Below, piece by piece: positions 1 through 11,900 of a stretch of DNA of 64,000 bases (the first letter of the stretch is position 1; each line of letters begins with the position of its first letter). The position numbers were made by a program, and so were the translations under genes. The notes beneath the pieces are model-generated. The model made no database searches. It worked only from the letters and a program-made list of their open reading frames with translations, and was not told the origin of the DNA. Source of the DNA: Tubiluchus corallicola (taxonomy: Eukaryota; Priapulida; Priapulimorpha; Priapulimorphida; Tubiluchidae); the NCBI GenBank assembly GCA_030141605.1, contig JAQGDQ010001005.1, positions 1 through 64,000 on the forward strand, written 5' to 3'.

Positions 1-59
1 TTATTTTCACAGCAATTATTAAATTAAGATTAAAGAAGATCAAAATTTAACATCCTTAA

Positions 60-212
60 GCTTTACCACCTATCCACATTTGAGATACCAATGTCGCATT
101 TGACTTGACCACATGGTCTACATTTGACATATAAAACCTATATAATTTTAGGTTTGAATCGAATTCGAACTAAAAAAGTCGTTCGAATCGAATACTCATA
201 GTGTAAGCTTGC
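60..212. repeat. Fragments of two repeat families at left edge
   Basis: Bases 70-145 repeat the ACATTTGA motif found in the foldback array at 453-925 and end with the same TTTGACATATAAAACCTATA-like terminus. Bases about 152-212 (TTCGAAC-rich, with a central AAAAAA) are the reverse complement of part of the TTCGAA-rich element at 13430-13851. Both look like truncated or nested copies. Confidence 0.5.
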
Positions 213-452
213 AAACATGAGTTGATCTAGCGTGTTTTAGTTTTACCAGTTTTCAGTTTTAATTTTTATTGGCATTCGCCACCTGCAAGCCGTCAGGCAA
301 TCAAAAATAGGAACAAATTATTCCTAATTAATACTAAACAAAGAGAACTAATTTTCAAAATTTCCTGAGGTCAGCTTAGTATTGCATAATAAGAAGTAGA
401 GAAAAACGCGGGAAAACTAATTTCTGGCTACAACTTTTTAGTTTTTCTGTTT

Positions 453-925
453 TATAGGTTTTACATGTCAAATGTAGATCTACGTTAACTCAAGTGTAGA
501 TTTAGGTAATTCAAATGTGTCTTGGTAACTCAAATGTAGACTTAGGTAGTTGAAATGTGTTAACAATGGTTTTCAACAAATCTTAAGCGTTTTTGGTAAG
601 TCAAATGTAGACACAGGTCAAGTCAAATGTCCTATGTCTACATTTGACGTACCTAAGTCACATTTGAGTTACCAAAACACATTCGAAATTCCTATGTCTA
701 CATTTGACTTGCCTAAGTCACATTTGAGTTACCAAAACTCATTCGAAATTCCTATGTCTACATTTGACTTACCTAAGTCACATTTGAGTTACCAAAACTC
801 ATTCGAAATTCCTATGTCGACATTTGACTTACCTAAGTCACATTTGAACTTTCCTATGTCTACATTTGACTTACCTAAGTCACATTTGAACATTCCTGTG
901 TCTACATTTGACGTGTAAAACCTAT
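453..925. repeat. Foldback element with 60-bp tandem units
   Basis: A left arm (453-560) carries AAATGTAGA/CTTAGGTAA motifs, and the right arm (620-925) carries their reverse complements as 60-bp direct units built from ACATTTGACTTACCTAAG and TTTGAGTTACC. The ends mirror one another (GGTTTTACATGTCAAATG against CATTTGACGTGTAAAACC). The 60-bp period is a multiple of three, so a spurious 122-codon open frame (550-918) appears; it is not a gene. Confidence 0.65.
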
Positions 926-1158
926 ATCCTATCGTAATTAATCATTGAAACGGATTAACAAAACGGTGAGCAGGAACGGGTCCAGGTAATTTGACGCCCT
1001 AGACAAAAGTATATTTAGCGCCCCCTCCTCAACGGTCAACCCCATTCTCCATGGTCCCAATATTCAACTTTTCTTGTACGTATAACATTGCAATAAAATA
1101 TAACAGTACCTCCCCGTTAGACTAATACATATATTACAGTGTACTAATTAAGTGTAGT

Positions 1159-1263
1159 CAGGGCCTATTTCAAGGGGGGAAGTGGCGATACTTCCCCGGG
1201 GCCTCACCCTTCAGGGGGGCCTCGCACCAAGGTAACAATTTTTGCTTTATGCGAACATACTGC

Positions 1264-1332
<69 letters not shown>

Positions 1333-1597
1333 CCGCATGCGCGCCGTTTGCCAGTATTGACAAGTATTAAGGACTGGTCTTGAGAATAAAAAGCAGTTTT
1401 TCTTTCAATTGTTCTTTCCTTTAACAACTGTATAACTCCATATTTTCTCTTCGAAAATGCTTCTCCGGCGTTCTAGCAGTTCAAAAATTTTCTGGGCGCC
1501 AACCACGGTACTGCAGCAACACCACCCCCCTCCCCACCCCGATGGGGCCTCACACGCCCCACTTCCCCGGGCCTCGTCTAGGCTGAAATAGGCCCTG
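1159..1597. mobile_element. hAT-type MITE, family B copy 1 (with CT microsatellite)
   Basis: Terminal inverted repeats read CAGGGCCTATTTC and, at the other end, GAAATAGGCCCTG. The flanking 8-mers agtgtagt (1151-1158) and acggtagt (1598-1605) match at 6 of 8 positions, as expected of an old hAT target-site duplication. Inside are a (CT)n tract at 1267-1330 and GGGGCCTC motifs. No transposase is present. Related copies lie at 33209, 36542 and 39505. Confidence 0.75.
1267..1330. repeat. (CT)n microsatellite inside MITE
   Basis: About 32 uninterrupted CT dinucleotides. They occupy the same internal position in other copies of this MITE family, so the tract belongs to the element and was not gained independently at each site. 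Confidence 0.9.
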
Positions 1598-2472
1598 ACG
1601 GTAGTTAGCTATGTAATTACAACTTGTGTTGATTGAGTTTGAAATTAAATTATCACTGCTTGAATTTGAAACTGGATTGAAATATGGCTCGTCAGCTTTT
1701 TTATTACTTCCCGATCCGAATTGGTTTATCTGCCGTAATTAGACAAACGATATTGTAAGAATTTTTATTAAATGGAACGGCTATTCTGTAAGCAGTTAAG
1801 CACCAATGTAAAAATTGTTGGCAAAAACAGGGTAATGTCTGCCCGAAATGACGTAATCTTAGGACAGCAGGTAAACGAATCATACATTTTGACAGGAAAA
1901 TTACTCAACAAACTCATTTCATTTAATTAGTGTTGTGGGCTTAATGAATTACATGCTGTTACTTATACCAAACTTAAAATTTAAAGAATTACTTTCAGAA
2001 TTTGGCGTCCTAGGCAACTGTCTAGTTGTTTAGTGGTAGAGCCGTCCTGGCGGTGAATGACTGAACAAGAAATAAACTGGCTTTTTGTAAAAGAAAGAAA
2101 CGCAGTATTTGCTTATTAAGCACTGAAATAACTATAGAACTAAGTGCAGCAGTGCAATCATTTTTGATGATTTTCATTGATATTTATTGAATATTTATTA
2201 TGGTTGATATTAGTTGTACATGTTTACAGGCAGTATTTCACAGTTTACTTTTTCGAGTGGGTTTTCGAAGCCCCCCCCCCCCGGTTTTCAAGATTTTATT
2301 TAATAGTCTGTTTCCGTCTCAGCGGGCATTCCCATAAACAGCGTCTTAGAAGAATACCCACGACGCGCAGCCCATTCTTACTGACAGTTTTTACAGTACT
2401 GAGTTTTACCGCCAAAGTTACTGCTTAGCAAAAATGTTTATGAATACTGAGCATTGAGTGGTGTCATATTAT
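1598..2472. other. Non-coding stretch with a hAT terminal fragment
   Basis: No exon is recognisable. Bases 2004-2050 (GGCGTCCTAGGCAACTG ... TAGAGCCGTCCTG) look like the end of a hAT element of the type whose termini read CAGGRCGGCTCTACCA. A similar stretch, AATTTGACGCCCTAGAC, sits near 990-1006. A C14-type run at about 2271-2282 is low complexity. Confidence 0.4.
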
Positions 2473-2913
2473 CAGTGGCGGATTTAGGGGGTGGGCTCAA
2501 GGGGCCTGGGCCCACGCTTTCATGGTAGCAGTTACAGCACACCAAGTGAATATTTTCTCTGGATTATAAGCTTTAGAACGTTTAGGGGTAGCTTTTAATG
2601 ACTTATACCGAGTAAAAAATTCTGCATTAATGATTTCAGTGTAAAAACGTTTGTGCACTTTAAGTGATAATTGAATTTTTATTCAAAGATGTCGCTGTGC
2701 GCAATTATATGTTACACTAGGGTGTATACTAGTTTATTGGTGGGTAATTAATAGTCAAAAGTTTGAGGTGACTTAATGAGTTTTAAACTATTGAATTTGC
2801 TGAGGAAATAGTAAGAAAAATGGTCTAAAATGCATTGGTAGCTGGGGTTCCCTAGTCCCCCTAGCTACTTTTTCGTTGGACCCACCCTTTTTTAAAGCCT
2901 GCATCCGCCGCTG
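2473..2913. mobile_element. Small inverted-repeat element, CAGTGGCGGATTTAGG type
   Basis: The left end CAGTGGCGGATTTAGG pairs with the right end GCATCCGCCGCTG, and GGGTGGGCTC/GGACCCACCC mirror each other just inside. The termini resemble hAT MITEs. The flanking 8-mers do not give a convincing target-site duplication, so the superfamily is inferred from the termini alone. No coding sequence. Confidence 0.5.
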
Positions 2914-3105
2914 ATTATGCAGTAACGTTTCCTATCGTTTCTTAACGAATCGTGTCTTGTCGCATCGTACCACAGTTCCAGGTAACTTATGTCATTCATT
3001 GTATTCAAACTAACCGTGTACTGAGCTCACAAGATTATTCATCAATTTTTCATAAATCAGTAATAGACTTAACAAAGAATAACAATTGTTTGAAGTAACT
3101 TCAAA

Positions 3106-3565
3106 CCGTATTTTCCCGTGTATAAGAGACCCTTGTGTATAAGAGACCCCTTCAATTTTTAGGCAAAAATTCTGGAAAAAAGTTTTTTGGTAATGAATAA
3201 CTTTATTCATCATAGAAATCATTAAATTCCTCATCACTCTCATCAAAAATATCAACTGGAGTCAGACCTTCAGCAATTCCAGCCAGTTCATCATCAGAGG
3301 AGTCACTCTGCTCAAAAATGGCATTGTCCTCTGTGCCGTCCATGGCATTGGAGATGCCACACTTCTTGAAAGATTTAATAATGACCTCTGGCTTTACACC
3401 ATTCCATGCCTTGAGGCACTTGTAGAGCACTTATTTCTTCAAAATCATTAGTGTCACAATTTATGCATCTTATTGAAAAGACTTACTCCCATGTATAAGA
3501 GACCCCCTATTTTTAAAGTGAAAATTCTGAGCAAAAAAGGGTCTCTTATACACGGGAAAATATGT
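3106..3565. mobile_element. Tigger/pogo-like transposon relic, copy 1
   Basis: The termini CCGTATTTTCCCGTGTA and TACACGGGAAAATATG are inverted repeats followed by TAAGAGACCC and its complement. The interior keeps the 3' end of a transposase reading frame on the minus strand (3203-3430). A shorter relative without this frame is at 40713-41165. Confidence 0.7.
3203..3430 (-). pseudogene. C-terminal fragment of a Tigger/pogo (DDE) transposase
   Basis: About 75 codons remain, ending at a natural stop at 3203. The motif IIKSFKKCGISNAMDGTED is typical of the C-terminal end of Tigger/Jerky-type transposases, followed by an acidic tail rich in Asp and Glu (DESDEEFNDFYDE). The catalytic DDE core and the N-terminal DNA-binding helices are absent, so it cannot act as a transposase. 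It lies inside the inverted repeats of the element at 3106-3565. The family call rests on motif recognition; a profile search would settle it. Confidence 0.65.
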
Positions 3566-4166
3566 AGAATCTATGTAGAATACGTTTATTTTATTGCAGT
3601 TTTATTATACTTTGTGGTACTACTAAAAAGTTATACGGCTTCTATTATGAGTATGTATTTTTATATACCACTCTACTGTTACGAATCGAATTCAGTTAAG
3701 CAAGGTGCACATGCCATCGTGTAAACGTAATTTTATTGCAGAATCACAACATTGCTTGAACAGACAGTTTTTACAGCAGTTACTGAAAAACATTATCAGT
3801 TAACTTTTACATGGACCGATGAACGTTTTCACCTAACTTTACACAGGCCAAACATGCTATTCTGCCTAAAACTGTCTGAGTCATAATTAACAGCCGCTGT
3901 AACAGCCTAAAAGTGTCGTAAAAATCATTAGCTTTTCTCAATGAATGAAAAATCTGTCACTTATAAGTTTTCCTTTCTTACTGGAGCATTTCCGCATGCG
4001 TAAAGTAAGCTTATCTTATAACAGCTACATTATTATGCCTACCGTGTAACAGTGAAAATGTAAAAGGAAAGTATGTGAGAATCAGCTATGGCGAAATGTC
4101 GCTAAAATACATTTTTGGATTATAACTATCACTGGTTGGCCGTCTTGCCACGTTTACCTATTTTTA

Positions 4167-4372
4167 TAATGAATGAATAAATGAATGAATGAATGAATGA
4201 ATGAATGAATGAATGAATGAATGAACGAACGAACGAACGAACGAACGAACGAACGAACGAACGAACGAACGAACGAACGGACGGACGGACGGACGGCCGA
4301 ACGAACGAACGAACGAACGAACGAACAAACGAACGAACGAACGAATGAATGGATTAATGAATGCGTGAAAAA
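4167..4372. repeat. Tetranucleotide microsatellite (AATG)n/(AACG)n/(GGAC)n
   Basis: Runs of GAATGAAT grade into GAACGAAC, a short GGACGGAC block and back to GAACGAAC. Antisense translation gives a long Phe/His/Ser/Arg/Val open frame that is only a by-product of the repeat. Confidence 0.9.
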
Positions 4373-4862
4373 ACGAAGCAATGAATGAATAAATGCATGA
4401 TTGAATGAATGAGTTACGTAGCGAATGACTTTGTGACAGAATAAAGGAAAAAGGTCAAATGAGAAGATAACAAAGAGAAGGGATGAACAGAAGAAGGAGT
4501 GGCCAATGAACGCACCAAGTAACAAAAGAAAAAAAAACGAAGAAACAAAAGGATAGACGAGTGAACTAGTGGGTGCATGCGTGATTGTGTAAATGAGTGA
4601 GTGAATGGTTGAAGTAATGCATGCATAATTAAGTAAAGTCTACGTAAAACAACTGAAGTTACTTTAACTGATGCGGCAGACATGATACTTTACCCGCACG
4701 TCACGCGACATTGTAGTTAAGACGCGTTGCTGCAGTACACTTAACGTTTGACCAACAGCAACTGTGAAACTGTGAAAAGACTTATTAGTCATTATATATT
4801 AATACCTACAGTCTATATATGCTGGCATATTTATTTACTTAAACTTTTGTTTCACGTTTCAG

Positions 4863-5939
4863 GCTAACGTGGTTCTGGGTGAAAATTATGGAGCTAATAA
4901 CTTTGATCCGGGCCTGCTCACAGGAGGTGGCTATGGATTTAGAGGGCGAGGAGGTGGATATGGTCGAGGAAGGTCAAGAGGAGGGTACGGAGGAGGATAT
5001 GGAGGAGGGCATGGAGGAGTAACGGGAGCAGGAGCAATTGGAGGCAGTTATGCAGCTGGTTATGGAGGAGGTGGCGTGTCTCAAGGTTACGAATATAACT
5101 ATGGATCTGGCTATGATGATGCTGGAGGCTATGGTGGAGGTGGTTATGGTCGAGGAGAAGGACGCAGAAGGGGTGGTCACACTACCGGCTGGAAGACTGT
5201 TGGATCACACGATGGTAGCGCCTATGGACAGTTCAACAATTTGGGCTCGGCTATAGCTGGTGATGGTAAATATTACGGAGGAGCAGGACATGGAAGAAGT
5301 AGAGGAAGCATAGGTGGTTATGGTTCTGGTGCTGGTGCTGTCGCGGCGGGGGGTTATGGTGGGCGGGGTCACCATGGAGGAAGATACGGAGAAGGAGAAC
5401 ACAGAGGAAACTATATAACCCCACATCAAGGTCAAATTTATGAGAAGAATAAACAAAATACTCAGCTATCCCAGTATGGACCGGCTCGCCAAGGTCCTGG
5501 TGGTCGTTCCTCAGGCGGATCCAGACAATTCCAGCCGGCTGAAAAACCATGGCAACAGAATAATGGAGTTGCACCTTGGAGAGATGGTGGTGCTCAAAAC
5601 CCACAGAGAGATTCATTTGGTACCCCGTTCGTGGATTCCAGCCTTAACCTTCTGAGAGACGAAGACGACGAAGAAGCTGTATCAGGTTACCAACCGAGGC
5701 GACCTCTAGTGTACCCCAATAGCCAGACTGCAAACTTCATTGAGAATATTTCTACTGAATGTGATGCAAAGAAAAGGAAAATTCGCGTTTCTGTAACCAC
5801 AAGAAATGGTTTCAGTGGCTCTGTGTTCACTAGTGGATACTTCGGAAAGAGGAATTGTACGACCCAAGCTTACGGTTCTAATTTCCTAGTTTTTGAGGTT
5901 CCAATGGATGGATGTGGCACCACCGAAACGCCCCTACCG
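4863..5939 (+). CDS. ZP gene exon: Gly-rich region and start of ZP-N
   Basis: 359 codons, phase 0 at both ends if the acceptor at 4861-4862 is used. The donor is CCG|GTGAGC. Translation past the donor meets a stop at 5981, which is intronic. Gly-rich repeats cover about 4920-5420; the ZP domain begins near 5732 (NFIENISTECDAK). Confidence 0.85.
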
Positions 5940-8900
5940 GTGAGCAAATTATTGTCGACTCCGCATTTAATTTATCATTAAGGTACGACTCCATGCGTAC
6001 GTAATGAGTAATGCGTGATGCGTGATCCGTAATGCGTATACAACAGTTTGTATTCAAACACGTAGTAGTGTTTCCATGTGTACGCAATGCGTAATGCGTG
6101 ACGCGTGAATACGCGTCACGGAGCATTACGCAGATGGGAAACCGTCGTTGCCTAGGTAATTATAGCGAGTTTTCAAGTTTCAGGTGACCATTTCCGCTGT
6201 TTAGCTTTCTGACAGTGTTTAGGCGAGTTTTGGTCACTTTAGGACCTATAAACAATAATATTTTTATATTTCAGTTTTTGAGATGGAAGAAGCATGTAGT
6301 TATGTGTTGTGCATCTAACTGCAGTCCTTTCGCTAAATGATGATACCTGCCTTATTGTTTTCTTCCCTGCAAAATGTTCTGCACCCAAAACCTGCGCTTT
6401 CTTTTCCATCTAATAGTACAATAATAAGCCAATGCCACAGCTGTAGTTACCACGCTTAAATTTCGACGGAGACGTGGTTTCCAAAAATTATTGCTTGCAA
6501 TTTTCACGAATAACGACCAAAATGGCAGAAAGAGCTCCGTGAGCTTTGTTAATGCTCTTAGCGTTTACGCACACGTTGAAACAGTCAATACGCATCACGC
6601 GTTACGGATCACAGATCACGCGTTACGCAATGCGTGCAAATGGAATCCTATCTTAAGGGTCATTTCTTTCTCTCCTGCGCCTTTTTTCCTGTGGCTTTTT
6701 TACCTGTGACTTTTTTACCTGTGGTTTTTTACCTGTGACTTTTTTACCTGTGGCTTGAATTTCGACAGAGACGTGGTTTCCAAAAATTATTGCTAGCAAT
6801 TTTTCACGAATAGCGACCAAAAATGGCGGAAAGAGCGCCGTGAACTTCGTTAATGCTCTTAGCGTTTACATGGAAACAGTTAATAAACTTCACGCATTAC
6901 GGGTCACATATCACATATTACGCATTACATGCACACGGAGTCGTAGCTTAACACGTTAATTCCATCTTTGATAAATAAGTCCTCACGACTATCGCTGGAA
7001 TGAATTATTCGTTGACCCCAGAAGACGAAGGAAGAAATAGGCATTCAGTTAACTGCCACTAATAAGCAGGCCTAATTATTTTCCTAATTATACTTCGTTA
7101 TTGCTACTATTTTATTTGTTTATTTTTTCAGTTTTTATTAGTATAATGATAATGTATAATTATAATTACTATAATTAGTAAAGCGCAAAAACCAACAATT
7201 ATTGTCACCAGGCGGCGCTATAAAATAAGTCTACAATTAAAAATTCACAAGGCAACTAATTAAACGATATAGTAAAAACGCATTAACAATAAAATGAACA
7301 AATGCAGTTTACATACATAAAATCTTAACACACAAACAATACATAAACAATGTTGTTGGCATCCTTCTGTCTCGGAAGACAATGGAATGTGCGCCAAGAG
7401 AGTCCGATCCTTGAACGTCTCCAGGGCTCACGCCTGGGCAAGTTGTATGGAGATCCTGAGTTGCCCAGACAACAGGAACCCCCTCTCTTCCTTCCTGGTG
7501 TAGTCCAAACGAAAGCGGAGCGATACGTTTGGCACCAGGTTGCCTGCAGGAGGCTATGAAACAATAGGCTATTATAAATAAAACTAAAATTGTAATACAC
7601 GTATATAAAATCACTAGAAATTAACCCAAATTAAATCAATAAATCCATATTAAATTTCTAATTAATTAAAAAGGCTTATTTATAAAAATACAATAAGTAA
7701 GCAATTGTAAACGATATTTTAAAACAACGGCCCTTTAATCACTTTCTAGTTGGTGCATTAACACTTTGACTCACCTTGAGAGTTTGCAAAGCTCTTAACA
7801 ATGCTGCCTTATTCTGGCTGAAGAATGTTGCTGAATATTATTTAAAATAAAAATCTTCAGCTTTCGAGTCTTTATTTAATAAAAAATTTGGAAATCGTGG
7901 TTATACATGCCTGCTAATACAACTGACACGATGATTTCCAAATGTTTTTCTCGTTCTGGCCATATCATTATTTAACTTTTCTACTTTACAGCTGACTTTA
8001 CCTGTCATGCTATCTTTATTTTTGACAAAACACACGAGGTGGTCACGTGTATGTAAAATGGTGATTTTTAAAACTTTTATATTAAATTACATCAATATAA
8101 TGATTTTGGGATCCTCTGCAAGCTTCATTAGTTTAGAAGCGTGTTCAGCCGCCCAGTCAATTCTTGTTCTTCAGTTTTCTCACATTTAGCCGGAAATGAA
8201 TTACAATTATTTATTTCAGAACCAAGGAACGTATCCCTCCGGAGATGCCTACAGCTACAGGAACACTTTAGTTTTTATGGGCCATCCTTTTGGAATCCTC
8301 GACAATAAGGACCGCGCGTACATAGTGCAATGTCAGGTGAAGCCAGATACGTCCCCTACCCCCTCTGGTGGTCCAGCAACAGCTGCTACGATTGCAGAGC
8401 ACCCTGTTAGCGTGTACATGAAAGTGAGCAACGGTGTAGATCCCGAGAGCAAACCCTCAAAGGGGCTGATTGTGGGAGAGATGGCAACCCTCTCAGTGAG
8501 CCATCCCAAAAGTTGTAAGTTTTTAAATTGACTTGTTTAATTACGAGAACAGATTTTAATATTAGTTACTTTCAAACTATAAGCTGATATTGGCAACGCT
8601 CATAGTCCAGTGCAAATGTGGCAAACTTGATTTACCTGATTGTCAATTTATTTCCATTGTTCTTGCATTGTACTTCACATGCAAGTACATGTAGGCGCTC
8701 ATAGTCCAGTGCAAATGTGGCAAACTTGATTTACCTGATTGTCAATTTATTTCCATTGTTCTTGCATTGTACTTCACGTACATGTAGGCGCTCATAGTCC
8801 AGTGCAAATGTGGCAAACTGATTGTCAATTTATTTCCATTGTTCTTGCATTGTACTTCACGTACATGTAGGCCCTATTCGATCAGTTGGCCAAATACCGC

Positions 8901-11900
8901 TTTGTGGCCAGATTCTTGACCGAATGGGTTTGAATGAATGACTGTTTGCTGTTTGGGTTCATAGCAGGTCACGTAGCATGTGTGGTTTATTTTATTATTA
9001 CCAGTTAAACTTGGAAAAAATATAACAAAGACATTTGCAAAAAGATATATAACAAGATATTTGCAAAAAGATATATAACAAAGATATTTGTTTATAGAGC
9101 ATAGGCTTAATTTAGACTACCGTTGTATGGAATTTTAGGCGGGTTGGTAGCCACCATTTACCATGAGTAACTGGTGAACTTCGTAGCCTTCCGTAATCTA
9201 AACTAATTGAAATTTCTGCAGCTTACCCTAATGTCTGTGTAAAAAAATCGTAGAATTAATTATCCATTTTTTTGTATAACTTACTCTATTTTTGACAGAA
9301 ATTGACAGTGCTCTGCTTTTGTCATTGTTTTGAAAAGCAGGTATTCAAAATGGGAGCATGGCGGGTTTAAAGTAATTTTACTAATCACAAGAGCTTTTAT
9401 TATCACACTTTTATTACTAAATATTTCCAAGATATTTCGCAAACATCGAAATAATCTTAACTTCCCAGAAGGGTTGGCGTTTCCTTTAATTCAAACAAGA
9501 TACCAAACAGCAAAGGCCAAGAATTCAAAATCCAAAATCTGTCTCTAAAGAAAGGACGAAACTAACTTGGAGCAGGGATAGAGTTGGCAAGTCTTGGTAA
9601 AAATCATAGTTCATAGAATGTCATAAAATCTTTACACACACAATGACTTCATGGCGTGGGTGTGCAGGTTTATTGATTTTAGTATCATTGCAGTTGTTAT
9701 ATCGTTATCATCATTGCTGATTGCTTGCTGTTTTTTGTTCTACTGTTTCTTCTGCTCTATCTTTTCCTTGTTTGTCGTCTTTTTCCCTTTTCTACTGTAC
9801 TGTATGGTGTGTGTAGTTAGTGTTGTGTTAAGTTGGACATCAATAAAACAGGCCATCTTCAAGTTTAACTAATTTGCCTCATTATTGTCTTTCCAAAACT
9901 ACTGAGAGTTTACAAGGTACTTAATGACTGGGTCATATAGCACACGTGAATAGGTTTACTCACCGTTCTGTACATTTTTCGGAGATTTTTTTCTAAAGAC
10001 TCGTACCGCGCAAGCTTTTGTTATTATAATTATAGAGTGACTAGTGACTCGTGTGAAATTGTCACACTTCCTCAGCAGGGCGCAAGACTTTGCTTCCTCA
10101 TTTCTGCTACACAGAACTACGTCTCTAGACTGTCACTGGAGGCAGTTGCTGATTGCTTTACAGGTGCAAGATGATATTATAATTACTGTGCCAATGGCCA
10201 AGATGAACCTGAGCTTAGGTATCACCTGGTACAATTAGGCCAAACTTAGACGTCAACATTTCACTTAGAATAAATGGAATGTAATGCATTGTATGGAGCT
10301 AATATTAGAATCTGTTTAGGCCTAAAGATCTATGTCTTGATGTAGGCTTATATTGAAAGGTTACTGCAGATTCTTTGATAGTATGTCTACCAATGTTTGC
10401 AGTAATGTAGACCATCTAAGCAGGATGCTGCTTTAATCAGTTTTTCGACCGCCCAAGGAATAAGAATATTTTGGTAAGTCGATCTTTGTTCCGATTATCT
10501 AGTTACGTTCTTGAGAAATCTCAATAATTTGTAGAACATTCAAAGGGTTAAAGGCTGTTTGGATTCTTGAGTAGGACACGGCGTGTTTTAGTACTATTTT
10601 CCCCCATATTTCGTTTCTGATTCACTTTCGGGTTTATCCTGTCAGCACGTTTTTATCTCGAAGTGACCGATAGGCCTTGTTTGGAGCGAATTGTATAAAA
10701 AAACAAAAGTCTGAGGAGGTTAACTACCTCCCCCTTCTAGTTCTTCCCTCGTACAACGTTTCTTAATCAAATCTTATCCCTGAATTTTTTAACTTTTCGG
10801 AATTTCCCAAAATTCCTAATTTCTTCGGAACTAAAGGTTGATAGCTCTTTACGCGTTTTTTGTGATTCGCTCAGCCTTCAGCATTAATAGCTGTCTTGAG
10901 GCTTTGAAGTCAATGAAGTCTCTTTAATGAACTCGACTAGAAGAGTCTTTCTTCTCTCTTCAAAGGTAGATAACGGCTACACTTTTTAAGTTTTAGTCGC
11001 TAAGCGGTAGAGTATGAAGACCCGACACCGAATTGTATTTCTCTTTATTAATTAATAATTATCAACTGGTTTTGTAGCCCTTTTCTCTTTTGTTGTTAAG
11101 TAGGGCTTGACTCTAAGAGACTCTTCTCTGTTTGAGACTTTATTAAGCAAAGTTTGACTCTAAGAGACACGTCTCTGTTTGAGACTTTATTGAGTTGAAC
11201 TTGACTCTTCTCTGTTTGAGACTTTATTAAGTAGGGCTTGACTCTAAGAGACTCTTCTCTGTTTGAGACTTTATTAAGCAAAGTTTGACTCTAAGAGACA
11301 CGTCTCTGTTTGAGACTTTATTGAGTTGAACTTGACTCTTCTCTGTTTGAGACTTTATTAAGCAAAGCTTAACTCTAAGAGACTCTTCTCTGTTTGAGAC
11401 TTTATTAAGTAAAGCTTGACTCTAAGAGACTCTTCTCTGTTTGAGACTTTATTAAGTAAAGCTTGACTCTAAGAGACTCTTCTCTGTTTGAGGCTTTATT
11501 AAGTAGACCTTGACCCTAAGAGACTCTTCTCTGTTTGAGACTTTATTAAGCAAAGCTTGACTCTAAGAGACTCTTTTCTGTTTGAGACTTTATTAAGTAA
11601 AGCTTGACTCTAAGAGACTCTTTTCTGTTTGAGACTTTATTAAGTAAAGCTTGACTCTAAGAGACTCTTCTCTGTTTGAGACTTTATTAAGTAAAGCTTG
11701 ACTCTAAGAGACTCTTCTCTGTTTGAGGCGTTATTAAGCAAAGCTTGACTCTAAGAGACTCTTCTCTGTTTGAGACTTTATTAAGTAGACCTTGACCCTA
11801 AGAGACTCTTCTCTGTTTGAGACTTTATTAAGCAAAGCTTGACTCTAAGAGACTCTTTTCTGTTTGAGACTTTATTAAGCAAAGCTTGACTCTAAGAGAC

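Noticed and set aside
550-918. 122-codon frame with STFDLPKSHL repeats
   Set aside because: Arises from 60-bp repeat units of a foldback element; no independent coding evidence.
4154-4525. Phe/His/Arg/Val-rich antisense frame
   Set aside because: Translation of an AATG/AACG microsatellite.
4974-5655. Several antisense and shifted frames
   Set aside because: Shadows of the Gly-rich first ZP exon, whose biased codons keep other frames open.
7309-7614. Overlapping frames on both strands as a possible gene
   Set aside because: No splice sites or family match; kept only as an unexplained GC-richer island.
9651-9872. Hydrophobic 73-codon frame, possible small membrane protein
   Set aside because: Lies inside a ZP intron, composition driven by T-rich DNA, ends at an AATAAA-like tail; no homology recognised.
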